Assembly: GCA_964642165.1 (NCBI GenBank)
Contig: CAZXOC010000005.1
Location: 3,022-67,021, forward strand
From: CAYRVX01 sp964642165
Lineage (GTDB): Bacteria > Planctomycetota > Phycisphaerae > SM23-33
Direction: 5' to 3'
DNA length: 64,000 nucleotides
The first letter of the stretch is position 1; every line of letters begins with the position of its first letter. Below, piece after piece: positions 37,854 through 47,561 of the stretch. The notes under the pieces are model-generated. The model ran no database searches. It had not been told where the DNA came from and saw nothing but the letters and a program-made list of their open reading frames with translations. Both the position numbers and the translations under genes were made by a program.

Positions 37854-38105
37854 CTGGCGATCTCCGGTGCTGATGACACAGCGGCGGGTGAGGCGAGCCC
37901 ACCAAGTGGCGACTCCAGCCTCGATGCGCAGAGCGGTCAAGGACGGCCCGAGCGACAGAGGTCGACCCACAGCGGTTCCCGGACGTAGACCGCTCTGCGC
38001 TGGACCCTACCTGTCTAGCCGCTCCGGTGAACAAGCGTGCTATGGTCATTCCCCCTCCGGAGCCCATACTACTGGGGGTACTGGCCCCGCGTGGAGGCGA
38101 TCGTG

Positions 38106-39140
38106 ATGAGACGCAGCACTTCCTGGACTGTCTTCGTGCCCGTGGCGTGGGCCGGGTTTTGCCTCGCCTCGCCTTGGGCAAGCCGTGCGGACAACTGGCC
38201 GGGCTGGCGCGGGCCCACGGGCGTGGGCCGCTCCGCCGAGAAGTCCTTGCCGCTCCAATGGGACGGGAAGAGCGGCGAGAACGTGCTGTGGAAGGCCTCG
38301 CTGGCCGGGACGACGGGCCACTCCAGCCCGATCGTCTGGGGCGATCGCGTCTTCCTCACGACGGCCGCGAAGCAGACGGGCGAGCAGGAAGAGAGGAAGG
38401 AAGTCCCGGAACCCCACCTGGTTTGCTACCAGGCGGCCGACGGAAAGACGCTCTGGCGAACGCCCATCCCGTCGGGCAAGCAGCCGGCCGGATATGCCAT
38501 CTACGCCGTGCCGACGCCCGTCACCGACGGCAAGGTGGTGTACGCTTGGTTCGGCTCGGCCGTCATGGCCGCGGTGGACTCCGGCGGCAAGCTCCTATGG
38601 CGAAAGGAACGACCCGGACCGTTCAAGCTGAATCCCGGCATATGCAGCAGCCCGATCCTCTACAAGGACACCGTCATCCTGCTCTGCGACCAGGGCCGCG
38701 GCGAGGGCTTCCTCCAGGGGCTGGCCAAGAGAACCGGCGAGGTGAAGTGGCAGCAGAAGCGAGAGAAGGTGTCCTACAACAACACGACGCCCCTGCTCAT
38801 CGAAGTGAAGGGCAAGCCGCAGATGGTCATCGCCGGCAAGTACGTCTACAAGGCGCGAAGGGACGAAGACATCGTGTGCCTGGACCTTGCCACCGGCAGG
38901 GAGCTCTACACGGCGAAGCTGGACGGCATCTCGAAGCTCGCCAGCCCGTTTGCCACCGCGGACGGGCGCGTCTACTTCGCCACCGCGGGCAAGAGTTACG
39001 TGATCCAGGCCGGCCCCAGCCTCAAGGTGCTCGCCGCCAACGACCTCGGCGGCGAGATGGACGGCTCGTCCCCCGCGGTCTCCGGCGGGCGGATCTTCAT
39101 CCGCGGCCGCAAGTTCCTCTACTGCGTTGGCAGGAGATGA
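38106..39140 (+). CDS. Secreted PQQ-like beta-propeller protein
   Basis: 344 aa from ATG 38106 (GGAGG 8 nt upstream; earlier in-frame ATGs lack a ribosome-binding site). The signal peptide ends near SPWASRA. Repeats of the PQQ/YncE type are clear: NWPGWRGPTGVGRS, VLWKASLAGTTGHSSPIVWG, VCYQAADGKTLWRTPI, VDSGGKLLWRKE, LAKRTGEVKWQQK and LDLATGRELYTAKL. The Trp-docking motif (DG..LW) occurs in each blade. Such proteins are outer-surface or periplasmic scaffolds in planctomycetes, often without bound PQQ. It is shorter than quinoprotein dehydrogenases and lacks their catalytic residues. Confidence 0.88.
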   Translation: MRRSTSWTVFVPVAWAGFCLASPWASRADNWPGWRGPTGVGRSAEKSLPLQWDGKSGENVLWKASLAGTTGHSSPIVWGDRVFLTTAAKQTGEQEERKEVPEPHLVCYQAADGKTLWRTPIPSGKQPAGYAIYAVPTPVTDGKVVYAWFGSAVMAAVDSGGKLLWRKERPGPFKLNPGICSSPILYKDTVILLCDQGRGEGFLQGLAKRTGEVKWQQKREKVSYNNTTPLLIEVKGKPQMVIAGKYVYKARRDEDIVCLDLATGRELYTAKLDGISKLASPFATADGRVYFATAGKSYVIQAGPSLKVLAANDLGGEMDGSSPAVSGGRIFIRGRKFLYCVGRR

Positions 39141-39306
39141 TCGTCGGTCAACTCCAGCAGCCCGGTGGTGTTGCGAGGGATCCTGCCCCCCGGGAGAACA
39201 CCGCCCGTGGGGCCGTCGGCAGACAATCATGCTTGCTGCCGGCCCAGCCGGAACCGACAATGCAGGTCGTGACTCAGCTTTGGCCCCCTGGCCGGGGACG
39301 GAGATT

Positions 39307-40557
39307 ATGTGCCACAGCAATTCCCACAGGAACCGTCCAGTCCGTTTGATGCTCTCCTTGGCACTTCTTGCGGCAGGGGCGTTGTGGCCTCGAGCAGGCT
39401 ACGCCGGGGGCCCGAGCAGACTGCCTCACAGGCCGGAGGGGTTTGGGGCCGTCTCGCAGGGAGGACGAGGCGGGCGCCCGATGACGGTCACCACGCTTGC
39501 CGATTCGGGGGCCGGCTCTCTCCGCGAAGCTCTGGCGGCCCGAGGGCCCAGGATTGTCCGCTTTGGTGTCGGAGGCACCATCGAGCTGCGGAGTCCGATC
39601 CGCGTGACCAGCGGCCGTGTCACCATCGACGGCGAGACCGCCCCGGACGGCGGCATCACATTGCTGAACCACGGCATTCATTTCGTCGGGGACTGTGACG
39701 ACATCATCGTAAGACACTTGCGCATCCGCGTCTTGACCGGCGGGGCCTCGGGCGATGCCCTCCTGTTCTGGGGCTACAAGGGAGGAACAGTTGAGCGGGT
39801 CCTCGTGGACCATTGCTCGCTGATGTGGGCGACTGACGAGGTGGTCAACACCTGGGGTAAAGTGAAGAACCTGACATGCCAGTGGACGATCATCGCGGAG
39901 GGACAGTCTGAAGCAGACCATCCCAAGGGCTTCCACAGTATGGGCTGGCTTTCCGGCGAGGGTACCGATCGCGTCACGATCCATCACTGTCTTTTCGCCC
40001 ACAACGGCGATCGCAGCCCACGCGTCCATGGCGGCGTCTACGACCTGGTGAACAACGTCATCTACAACTGGACCAACCACAACGCCACCAAGATCGGAAG
40101 CGGGGCTCACGTCAATGTGGTTGGCTGCTCCTACATCCCGGGGCCTCAGTCCGCCAAGTTGGAGGAGTGCATTCTGCTGGAGGATCCCCAGAAGGGCACG
40201 CAGGTGTACGTCGCATCAAATATCGGACCGTTGACTCCTGCCGCCAAAGGAGACCCCTGGCGCAACGTGACCTGGTATGAGAGGGTCGCGGGCAAGTGGA
40301 AGAAGCACCGGCCTGCACCAGGGGCCTGCCGCGCGGCGAAGCGATTCGATGCCCCCGCCGTTCGAACAGATTCCGCCGAGAAGGCCTACGAGCTCGTGCT
40401 CAAGTCTGCCGGGGCCGGGGCCCGCGACGCCGACGACGTCAGGGTCGTGAAAGAGGCCAGGAAGAGGACCGGACGAGTGGGACGAGGTCCGCGCGGAACA
40501 GGCACGGGACAGACACACAAGAGGCCCGGCAAGAAAGACGCAAGCGAGGGCAGATAG
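39307..40557 (+). CDS. Secreted pectate lyase-like protein (PL1 type)
   Basis: 416 aa from ATG 39307; the in-frame ATG at 39349 gives a cleaner signal peptide (LSLALLAAGALWPRAGYA) and is a possible start. Motifs of planctomycete PL1 lyases appear in order: GFGAVSQGGRGGRPMTVTTL, GSLREALAARGPRIVRF, GGTIEL, VTIDGETAPDGG, DIIVRHLRIR, LVDHCSLMWATDE, RSPRVHGGVYDLVNNV and SNIGP. The parallel beta-helix core looks complete. Many relatives have AGQTAPG where this has DGETAPDGG. The C-terminal about 40 residues are basic (RKRTGRVGRG...KRPGKK). Expected reaction: beta-elimination of polygalacturonate. Confidence 0.85.
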   Translation: MCHSNSHRNRPVRLMLSLALLAAGALWPRAGYAGGPSRLPHRPEGFGAVSQGGRGGRPMTVTTLADSGAGSLREALAARGPRIVRFGVGGTIELRSPIRVTSGRVTIDGETAPDGGITLLNHGIHFVGDCDDIIVRHLRIRVLTGGASGDALLFWGYKGGTVERVLVDHCSLMWATDEVVNTWGKVKNLTCQWTIIAEGQSEADHPKGFHSMGWLSGEGTDRVTIHHCLFAHNGDRSPRVHGGVYDLVNNVIYNWTNHNATKIGSGAHVNVVGCSYIPGPQSAKLEECILLEDPQKGTQVYVASNIGPLTPAAKGDPWRNVTWYERVAGKWKKHRPAPGACRAAKRFDAPAVRTDSAEKAYELVLKSAGAGARDADDVRVVKEARKRTGRVGRGPRGTGTGQTHKRPGKKDASEGR

Positions 40558-40602
40558 CCGGCGCGGCCAATAGGCATCTGTCGAGACGGGCCGGGGGAGC
40601 GC

Positions 40603-43086
40603 CTACCGCACTGCGATCTTCCTGGTCACGGCGAAGTCCAGGTCCACGCGCACGATTCGGTGGTTCAGCACGTCCGCGACGTAGATGTGGTCGCCGGCGG
40701 CGCCGGCGTTCGTCGGCCAACCGAGTGGGATGGCCGGCTGAGGCTCGGCGCTGGCTGCTCCTCGAGCGTCGAAGTTGCCGTAGTGCCCGAACCTGGCCAT
40801 GCGATTGCCCGCGTTGTCCTTCACCGTGACCGAGAACGTGATGGCGTTGGGGATGATCAGCCGGCCGAACCCGTCCACGTCGAACCGCGGCTTCGTGCAG
40901 ACGCACGCCCCGGCGCAGCGCCATTGGCTGAACGGTGCCAGCCCGGGATAGACTGCTTCAACGCCTTCGAAGCCCATCACGGTTCCCGGGGGCGGCTTGC
41001 GACCGCCTCCGACCTTCAGGCGGCGCCCGCCGCGGGGCGAGAACCTCAGCACCGATCCCGTCGCCCGCAAGTAGGCCGGGTCCTTCTCGAAGCCCTTCGG
41101 CGGCTTGTGCCCCTTGGGCAGGCCCAGCCAGCCGACGTAGATGCTGCCCGCTCGATCGACGCGAACGCAGGAGGCGTGGATGTCCAGGCCCGTCACGGCG
41201 GGCGGCATCGGTGTGCCGTCCGGCCGGTAGGCGCCGACGAACATCCCGTCGGCCTCCTGGAGCGTCCAGAGCCGACCGCGACGGTCGATCGCCAGGCCCC
41301 CGAGGGAGCACCCGCGACCGGCCCGGCCTCGAAAGGAGCCGAACGAGTGCTTCCCGCCGGGCGCCACCGGCAGCGGCTTCAGGTCGCGCGTATAGGTTGC
41401 CAACGAGGAACGCCATCCCTCGACGCGGACGATCGTGCCGCCCGGCCCGACCGCGAGCAGCGACGCGCCGAGCTTGACGGGGCCGCCCCGGCCCGTCCGG
41501 CCGTCGTACCGGCACATTGTTCCGCGCGTGTCGATGACGTACACCCGGTCGGCCTCCCTGTCGACCGCCATGTTGCCCGCGAAGGCCAGCGCCTCGTGGT
41601 CGCGATCGAAGGCGTCCCGCGTGACGACCAGCCTGTCACCGCGGTCTGCCACTTTCAGCAGGCCCTGGCCACTGGGGTTCTTCGCCGGGGCCAAGACCCA
41701 CAATACGGTCGGCTTTCGACGCGCGTCGATCGTGAACTCGACGTTGCCGCGTGACGTCATGGCCAACTCGGCGACGACCTTCGCCCGCTTGCCCCGCCCG
41801 GTCACCTTGAGCAGCTTGTTTGGTGGAATGAAGCCCCGGCTGACCGTCCGGCTGACCACGTAGAGATCGCCGGTGCTCGGATGCACCTGGACGCGGTCCG
41901 GCCAGGGCAGCTCGATCGCCTCGAGCTTCCTGCCCTCGGGGGAAACGATGACCACCTCCTGGTTGACCTGGTCGCAGATGTAGACATTGCCCTTCGGGTC
42001 GGTATCGATGCCGGCGGCGGCCGTCCGCTTGTCCCACGCGCTGGGCATCCAGTACTTCGTCCTGCGGAAGTCCGGCAGCTCGAGGTCGAAAAACGGCTTG
42101 GGGGCGGCCTCGGGGTCGCTCATATCGTGGCGGTAGACTCGGCCGTTGGGCCAGTTCGGGTCGATGTCCTCGGGCTTCTTGCCGTCGTAGACCGTCCCGG
42201 CCACGTTCGAGTAGTAGGCGTACCGGCCGTCGGGCGAGAAGGCCACCTCGAAGTCCAGCCAGACCGGCGCGGGCATGTTGGCCTTCTTCGGCCACAGGGC
42301 CACCTGTCGCACCTCGTTGCTGCCGTCCACCTTGAAGAAGGTCAGGCGTCGCTGGCGGCTGTTGATGAACACCAGTTCGCCGCCGGGCCTGATTCGCGGG
42401 TGGATTGCGCTGCCGAAGACGGAGAACACCGGGTAGAGGCTGTTGCGGTTGACCGGCGTGAGGTGCTCCCGGCCGGTGTCGATCAGCTCGTAGCCGAGGG
42501 CCCTGGCCGGGGGCGTCGAGGGCGGGTAGGGGAGCAGCGTCCGGACGTAGTCGCCGCTGGCGTCGAACTTGCGGACCTGCCACGGCCAGAGGCCCGTGTT
42601 GCCGTGGCTGCCCACGTCGGACATCATCTTGACGTAGACGTTGCCCTTCTCGTCCACGGCGACGCCTTGCTGCGAGCCGCGATAGGGCGTGACGGTTGCC
42701 CGCCCGCGATAGGGGCTGCCGCCGATCAGTCGCCCCAGCTTCGGTCGCATTCCCGCGCGAACGCGAACCGTCACGGGGCCGGGATGGGGCTTGCCCTCGT
42801 CGTTCGTGCCGTCCCACCGGACAGACTGGCTGAGCGACCGGGGCTTCAGGGGCGCGACGGCCTTCTCTGCCCCGACCCAGCCGGCGACCAGGTGCCGCAC
42901 TACCTTGCCCTGGTCGTCAAGAACGGCGATCTCCACGTCGGCCGCCCGGCCTAGAGTCAGCGCGATTCGTGCGCCGTTCGCGTCGCGCGAGACGGTCGGG
43001 CCCTCCCGGAGCAACGGCTCTCCGGACGCCAGCGCGGTCGGCAGGAGGATCCATTTGCACAGGACCGCCACGGCGTTGCTCGACAT
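40603..43086 (-). CDS. Secreted FlgD-Ig-like + NHL propeller protein
   Basis: 827 aa from ATG 43086 (GGAGGAAGACG upstream); longer in-frame starts at 43104 and 43170 lack a better Shine-Dalgarno. The signal-like segment is LCKWILLPTALASG. A FlgD-like Ig domain (about 35-120; AVLDDQGKVVRHLVAG, SVRWDGTNDEGKPHPGPVTV) leads into propeller repeats: GVAVDEKGNVYVKM, VYRHDMSDPE, IDTDPKGNVYICDQVNQEVV, GLAIDRRGRLWTL and HIYVADVLNHRIVRVDLDF. No enzyme motif was found. It resembles the proteins at 20191 and 32880. It is convergent with the pectate lyase gene and 55 bp downstream of the nitroreductase gene on the same strand. Confidence 0.83.
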   Translation of the reverse strand: MSSNAVAVLCKWILLPTALASGEPLLREGPTVSRDANGARIALTLGRAADVEIAVLDDQGKVVRHLVAGWVGAEKAVAPLKPRSLSQSVRWDGTNDEGKPHPGPVTVRVRAGMRPKLGRLIGGSPYRGRATVTPYRGSQQGVAVDEKGNVYVKMMSDVGSHGNTGLWPWQVRKFDASGDYVRTLLPYPPSTPPARALGYELIDTGREHLTPVNRNSLYPVFSVFGSAIHPRIRPGGELVFINSRQRRLTFFKVDGSNEVRQVALWPKKANMPAPVWLDFEVAFSPDGRYAYYSNVAGTVYDGKKPEDIDPNWPNGRVYRHDMSDPEAAPKPFFDLELPDFRRTKYWMPSAWDKRTAAAGIDTDPKGNVYICDQVNQEVVIVSPEGRKLEAIELPWPDRVQVHPSTGDLYVVSRTVSRGFIPPNKLLKVTGRGKRAKVVAELAMTSRGNVEFTIDARRKPTVLWVLAPAKNPSGQGLLKVADRGDRLVVTRDAFDRDHEALAFAGNMAVDREADRVYVIDTRGTMCRYDGRTGRGGPVKLGASLLAVGPGGTIVRVEGWRSSLATYTRDLKPLPVAPGGKHSFGSFRGRAGRGCSLGGLAIDRRGRLWTLQEADGMFVGAYRPDGTPMPPAVTGLDIHASCVRVDRAGSIYVGWLGLPKGHKPPKGFEKDPAYLRATGSVLRFSPRGGRRLKVGGGRKPPPGTVMGFEGVEAVYPGLAPFSQWRCAGACVCTKPRFDVDGFGRLIIPNAITFSVTVKDNAGNRMARFGHYGNFDARGAASAEPQPAIPLGWPTNAGAAGDHIYVADVLNHRIVRVDLDFAVTRKIAVR

Positions 43087-43141
43087 CGTCTTCCTCCGTC
43101 TCATACGCAGGCCGGTCACCGCCTCTGCGCTTATCTCCACC

Positions 43142-43864
43142 CTATGCCGGGTAGCCGACCGTCTGTGCATAGAGCACGCGCTGCTCGGGCCGCAGCTTCA
43201 GCTCCGTGGCGAGGCCCGTCTTGTTGCAGTTATGGAACCAGGCCGCCAAGCCCTGCGAGGCAGCGAACAGGTAGACGTTCCCGGCGATGAGGCCCGTGGC
43301 GACGTTGTAGTAGGACTTCTGGGTCTCCGGATTCCTCAAGCCCGGCTCCTGAAGCCTCGCCTTGGCGTACTTGGCGATGTCCGCGACGTAGACGAGGATC
43401 ACCGGGGCCTCGGCCCGGGAGCGCCTGCGACGGCGACGCCGAACCAGTCCGCGACGGTCCCCGGCGAGAACAGGAGCCAGGCGATGCGGTACCGCCTCGT
43501 AGAGGTACACGCCCTCGGGCAGGACGACGTAGAGGTCCATTTCCTGGGAGTTGCTGGCCGATGCGGCCGTCCTTCCCACCTGGCCGAACGGCCCGGCCTT
43601 GCGGTTCACGCCGAACGCCGACCAAAGCAGATTCGACAGCACCTGCGGGGGGAGCTTCTTCTCGCTGATGCGGCGCGTCGTCTTCCTGTCCTGGAGGGCA
43701 GCCAACACGGACTTGCCGCCGTCCGTCTCGGGCTTCGGAAGCTTGATCGGCTCCAGGTCCCGGGTGGAGTCGGCAGCCGTGCCGGCGCCCTGGGCGGAGC
43801 TGGATGCCTTGGCGGCCAGCATGGCGATAGCCGGCACGCTCTTCAGGAATGCTCTGCGGTTCAT
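43142..43864 (-). CDS. TAT-exported SagB-like nitroreductase-family protein
   Basis: 240 aa. The N-terminus MNRRAFLKS is a twin-arginine signal. The fold is the nitroreductase/SagB (thiazoline oxidase-like) type: RKTTRRISEKKLPPQVLSNLLWSAFGVNR, GPFGQVGRTAASASNSQEMDLYVVLPEGVYLYE, APVILVYVAD and IAGNVYLFAASQGLAAWFHN. The FMN-contacting RRxS/SNxQE pattern is present. An Arg-rich stretch, GLVRRRRRRRSRAEA at about 138-152, is odd but in frame. Its ATG overlaps the stop of the 1085-aa fusion gene (ATGA, 43861-43864), so both are translated together. It probably oxidises or reduces a small molecule or peptide in the periplasm; the substrate is unknown. Confidence 0.82.
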   Translation of the reverse strand: MNRRAFLKSVPAIAMLAAKASSSAQGAGTAADSTRDLEPIKLPKPETDGGKSVLAALQDRKTTRRISEKKLPPQVLSNLLWSAFGVNRKAGPFGQVGRTAASASNSQEMDLYVVLPEGVYLYEAVPHRLAPVLAGDRRGLVRRRRRRRSRAEAPVILVYVADIAKYAKARLQEPGLRNPETQKSYYNVATGLIAGNVYLFAASQGLAAWFHNCNKTGLATELKLRPEQRVLYAQTVGYPA

Positions 43865-46800
43865 CTGACTCTCCTTTGTTTGTGGGTCTGTAGGCGGATG
43901 AAGACACCGGGCACCGTCCTGTGGCTGTGGCCGAAGGCCGCGAGGTCCGCCTTCCCGTCGCCGTCGAAGTCGGCGACGCCGGTGGGCGTGTCGTGGTGCA
44001 CCTGGTAGTCGAACGCGATCCTCACCGCCCTTCCGGGATCGAGTCCGTGGCCCGGGCGGCCGGGGAGGACCATCGCCCCCCGGCGCCCGCTGACGGTGAG
44101 TATCGCGTCGGCCACGCCGTCGCCGTTCCAGTCAGCAACGGTCGGCCCGCAGCGAAGCACCGCGGCGCCCGGGATGCCGAACCGCCGCGTGGGCCGCGGC
44201 GCAAAGGGCCGGTCCGCGCTGCCGGTGTTCTCGAACAGCCACGCCTCGGCGCCGCCGTCCTGGCTCTTCGCCTGGGTCAGCAGGGCCAGTTCGGTTTGCC
44301 CGTCCCTGTCGAAATCGCCCGCGGCCACCCACGCCCACTCCTTCGGTGCCCCAAGCGGAAGCGGCGGCGAAAGCGACCCGTTCGGCTGGCGAAGCAGGAC
44401 GTCGCCGCCGGACGTCACGAGGTCCGCCCGCCCGTCCCCGTTGACGTCCACCAGCCGCAGGTCCATGCCGTTCCGCCATTCGGCGCGGACCGTCCGAAAC
44501 GTGCCTGTCTGTGATTGGTAGGCGATCTGGTCGGCCGCGAATCGGTTCAGCAGCACCAGGTCGGTCAGCCCATCGCCGTTGAGGTCGGCTGGGAGAATCC
44601 GCGAGGTCCTGACCGATCCGCGGATCTCGATCGGCCGGTATTCCATCTTTCCCGCGAGGGACATGAGCAGCACGCCTCGGTGGCCTTCTCGCGACTGGCC
44701 GCAGACGAAGAGATCGGCGACGTTGTCTTTGTTGACGCACCCCACCAGAAGGCGGCTGTCTCCCGTCCGCAACCAGTCGGGCAGGTTGAGCGTGATCTCG
44801 GCGGCGCCGAACGCCCCGCCTTTGTTGAGGTAGACCTTGACGGCCAGTCCCTCCTCGCCCGCTGCGGCATCGACGAGGACGGCCACGTCCGGCCGCCCGT
44901 CGCCGTTGACGTCGCCGAACGCCGCCGAGAGGATCTTCTCGAGCCAGGCAGTCACAAGGTAGTCCTTCGAGGCAAATCCGTGGAGCGGATCGGGCTTCTC
45001 GGGCTTCGTCCGGCCCCAGCCGGTCGCCTCGCCGACGCCGATGCCCTTGGCGAGGAACTCGTCGGCGCTGCCTCCGCCGTGGCCGCCCAGGACGACGTCC
45101 AGGTCCATCCGTTGGAGTTTCCGCAGACTGGCGAGAACGTCCTTCCCACCGAAGTCGATGCTGCCGTCGTAGCCCAACACCCCGCCGGGCATGATCAGGT
45201 CGCCCGTGGCGGCGTAGGTCTTGCCCTCCTTCCGGAAGACATACGCGGTGGAGCCCCATGTGTGGCTTGGCACGCGGATCGCTCGCACGGCCAGGCCCGC
45301 CAGCTTCAGTTCTCGGTCCTTCCTCACCACGATGTCCACCGGGTTGGGCGGATGGAAGCCGTAGCCCGTATGATCGGGCAAACAGTGTTGGAGCACGTAG
45401 GCGGTCTCCCTGCTGGCCACGACGCGCCCCCCCGTCACCACCCGCCACAGGTACGCTCCCGGCGCGTGGTCGCCGTGCTCGTGGGTCAGCAGGACATGGC
45501 GGACCTTCATCGGGTCGAGCCCCGCGCCCCGGATGCGGGCCCAGTTCTGCTCGAACGAATGCCCGGAGTTGGCCTCGATCAGGATCAGCCCGCCGGGCGC
45601 CTCGACGAGAACCTGCGAGCCCATGTCGCTGTGGGCCAGGTTGCCGTTGGTCCGCCAGATGCCGGGAGCGACCCGCTCGGCCTTCTGGTTTCGCGTCCAG
45701 GGCTTTGGCCCTTGCCGGGCGGTCTGGTTCAGGTCCCTACGCCAGAGCTCCCTGCCCGCGCCGTCCAGCATCCGCACCACCCCGTTGGTCCCGGCGGCGA
45801 GGACCCTGCGCCCGTCGCGCGAGACCCGCACGAGGCAGGCCGCGCCGGTTCGCAGGCCCCCAGCCCGGGCGGGTGCGAACTTGAACGAGGAGTCCAGGAG
45901 GTACACTCGCCCATTCCAGCACGCGACGGCCGTCGCGCCGGCGGCACTGTGTGCGACGCTCGATATGGCGCCGGGCAGGTCGATGGCCCGCGCCGTGCCC
46001 GTCGCGAGATCGAGGACGTAGAGCTTGCGGACGTTCTCGTCGGCGGGGAGGATTGCCTGGCCGGCCAACCCGCGGCATGGCCAGTTGTGCGGCCAGGCCA
46101 GAACGCTCGCCCCGTCGCTCGAGAAGGCCAGCTCGCACCAGAACGGCTTGGCGAAGCTCTCCGCGCCGAACCGCCGGATCAACTTGCCTTGGCGGTCATA
46201 GACGTGGACGGTTGGGCGCGAGGGCATGAATCTCACGCCGCGCCGTGCCCAGCCCTGGTAGTCGGCCGCGGCGATGCGCCCGCGCTTGGTGTCCAGGGCG
46301 ACGGCAAGTGGCGCCCAGATCTTCCTGGCGGCAATGACCGGGGCCGGGGGGCCGTGACGCGCCTCCTCCATCGTCGGCGCGGCCTCGGCATCCGTGCAGA
46401 TCGGGCGGCTCCATGCGGGTGCCTTCCCGTCGGGCTCGATCACGAACAGGTTGCCCGGTGCCCCCTTGCCGTCGGCCCGGCCCGCCGAGCACCCCAGGAC
46501 GACCTTCCCGTCCGCCCCAACGGCGAATGCGGTGACCACTGACGCCGTCTGGCGGGCGAATCGCACCTCCCTCCTGGCCGCGCCGCTCGGGGCGGCGAAC
46601 CACACGACCCGGTCGTCTACCACCGCCACGGGCTGCCCGCCGGCGGCGCGGAGCGGGGTGGCGAGGTGATTCGAGTGGTCGCCGTAGTGGAAGAACCACG
46701 GGTCGTGGCGCGGAGAGGCCAGCGTCGTCTTGACGGCCACCGTGGCCTTCGCCGCGAACGTGAAGGCGGCGGGCCGATCATCCGCCGATCCCGTCGGCGT

Positions 46801-47118
46801 GCTGCACACAGCCGCGATGAACTGCCCCGCGTTGCCGACGGCCACCTGGTCGATCCATCTCAGGCCCGCCTCGTGCTGGGCAGCGATGCCGCCGTTGGCG
46901 TCCAGCAGGAAGACGCTGGGGTCGCCCGGCGCGGCGATGGTTCCCACGGCCACGAACCGCCCGTCGGCGCTCATGTCCACGCAGGCGATGCCCTGCCGGG
47001 GCAGTGGGCCGATGCCGCCGGCGTCCCACCGGGGCGGCACGGCCTTGCCCGCCGCCTGTGCCGCACAAGCCGCCGCAAGCCAGGCCGACGACGCCACGAG
47101 GAGGAGTGCTCGCCTCAT
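43861..47118 (-). CDS. Secreted three-part fusion: beta-propeller + metallo-beta-lactamase + FG-GAP repeats
   Basis: 1085 aa from ATG 47118 (GAGGTGA upstream), signal peptide ending near CAAQAAG. Residues about 30-465 read as a WD40/PQQ-like propeller (LLDANGGIAAQHEAGLRWID, LYVLDLATGTARAID, VRMLDGAGRELWRRDL). Residues about 475-690 are a metallo-beta-lactamase domain: LLTHEHGDHAPG (HxHxDH), VPSHTWG, ATGDLIMPGG and LGGHGGGSADEF. From about 725 to the end come FG-GAP repeats (FGDVNGDGRPDVAVL, ADLNGDGLTDLVL, DVNGDGRADLV, DFDRDGQTELALL, ADWNGDGVADAIL, DFDGDGKADLAAF). All metal ligands of the hydrolase appear present. The order suggests an exported hydrolase flanked by two binding propellers. The nitroreductase follows with a 4-bp overlap. 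Confidence 0.85.
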   Translation of the reverse strand: MRRALLLVASSAWLAAACAAQAAGKAVPPRWDAGGIGPLPRQGIACVDMSADGRFVAVGTIAAPGDPSVFLLDANGGIAAQHEAGLRWIDQVAVGNAGQFIAAVCSTPTGSADDRPAAFTFAAKATVAVKTTLASPRHDPWFFHYGDHSNHLATPLRAAGGQPVAVVDDRVVWFAAPSGAARREVRFARQTASVVTAFAVGADGKVVLGCSAGRADGKGAPGNLFVIEPDGKAPAWSRPICTDAEAAPTMEEARHGPPAPVIAARKIWAPLAVALDTKRGRIAAADYQGWARRGVRFMPSRPTVHVYDRQGKLIRRFGAESFAKPFWCELAFSSDGASVLAWPHNWPCRGLAGQAILPADENVRKLYVLDLATGTARAIDLPGAISSVAHSAAGATAVACWNGRVYLLDSSFKFAPARAGGLRTGAACLVRVSRDGRRVLAAGTNGVVRMLDGAGRELWRRDLNQTARQGPKPWTRNQKAERVAPGIWRTNGNLAHSDMGSQVLVEAPGGLILIEANSGHSFEQNWARIRGAGLDPMKVRHVLLTHEHGDHAPGAYLWRVVTGGRVVASRETAYVLQHCLPDHTGYGFHPPNPVDIVVRKDRELKLAGLAVRAIRVPSHTWGSTAYVFRKEGKTYAATGDLIMPGGVLGYDGSIDFGGKDVLASLRKLQRMDLDVVLGGHGGGSADEFLAKGIGVGEATGWGRTKPEKPDPLHGFASKDYLVTAWLEKILSAAFGDVNGDGRPDVAVLVDAAAGEEGLAVKVYLNKGGAFGAAEITLNLPDWLRTGDSRLLVGCVNKDNVADLFVCGQSREGHRGVLLMSLAGKMEYRPIEIRGSVRTSRILPADLNGDGLTDLVLLNRFAADQIAYQSQTGTFRTVRAEWRNGMDLRLVDVNGDGRADLVTSGGDVLLRQPNGSLSPPLPLGAPKEWAWVAAGDFDRDGQTELALLTQAKSQDGGAEAWLFENTGSADRPFAPRPTRRFGIPGAAVLRCGPTVADWNGDGVADAILTVSGRRGAMVLPGRPGHGLDPGRAVRIAFDYQVHHDTPTGVADFDGDGKADLAAFGHSHRTVPGVFIRLQTHKQRRVR

Positions 47119-47561
47119 GCTGTCACCTCGATCAAGTGCTGCGCACGCCTCCTATCATACAGTCGGACGCTGACGCGACGAGGCGCACGTCCCGCGGACC
47201 CCCGACGGAGGATCCGTGTCAGCGGCGGCCGATCTTCCGGGCGTCCACGATTTGCTTCGCCGGCACAGCAGCGCGGGCAAGGACCAGCTCTGCCCGGCGC
47301 GCGTCGGCCAGGACGGCCTCGTGCCGCCCCCGGTCCCACGTCGCCCCGCCCCCAAACAAGCCTGCGCCTTCCCCGTAACCCGCCCCCTCGCCCGCTCGCG
47401 GCTTGGCAGGGAGGAAGGAGGAGGGAGTGGGGCATGGCGAGCACCCCCCGTGGCCGCAAAGCGCAGCGCGACCGGCGCGACGGCCCCTCAGGAAAACATC
47501 CTCCCTGAACGTATCTTACGACGCATCGTGGCCCGGAAAACCAGCCAGTCCCCGGTCCGTC
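47119..47561. other. Intergenic stretch, no supported gene
   Basis: Between the 1085-aa gene start and the mobile remnants I see no credible gene. On the minus strand a short open stretch (about 47219-47350) reads like protein (RGRHEAVLADARRAEL, ending ARKIGRR), but it has no start codon and no recognised family. The plus strand holds only GC-rich low-complexity sequence. Confidence 0.5.

Noticed and set aside
43395..43450. Possible double frameshift in the nitroreductase (Arg-rich stretch)
   Set aside because: The annotated frame matches the expected family pattern on both sides (AGDRRGL, then APVILVYVAD), so no shift is needed.
47219..47350. Short protein-like minus-strand stretch ending ARKIGRR
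   Set aside because: No start codon, no family and only about 44 codons; kept only as a note in the intergenic entry.
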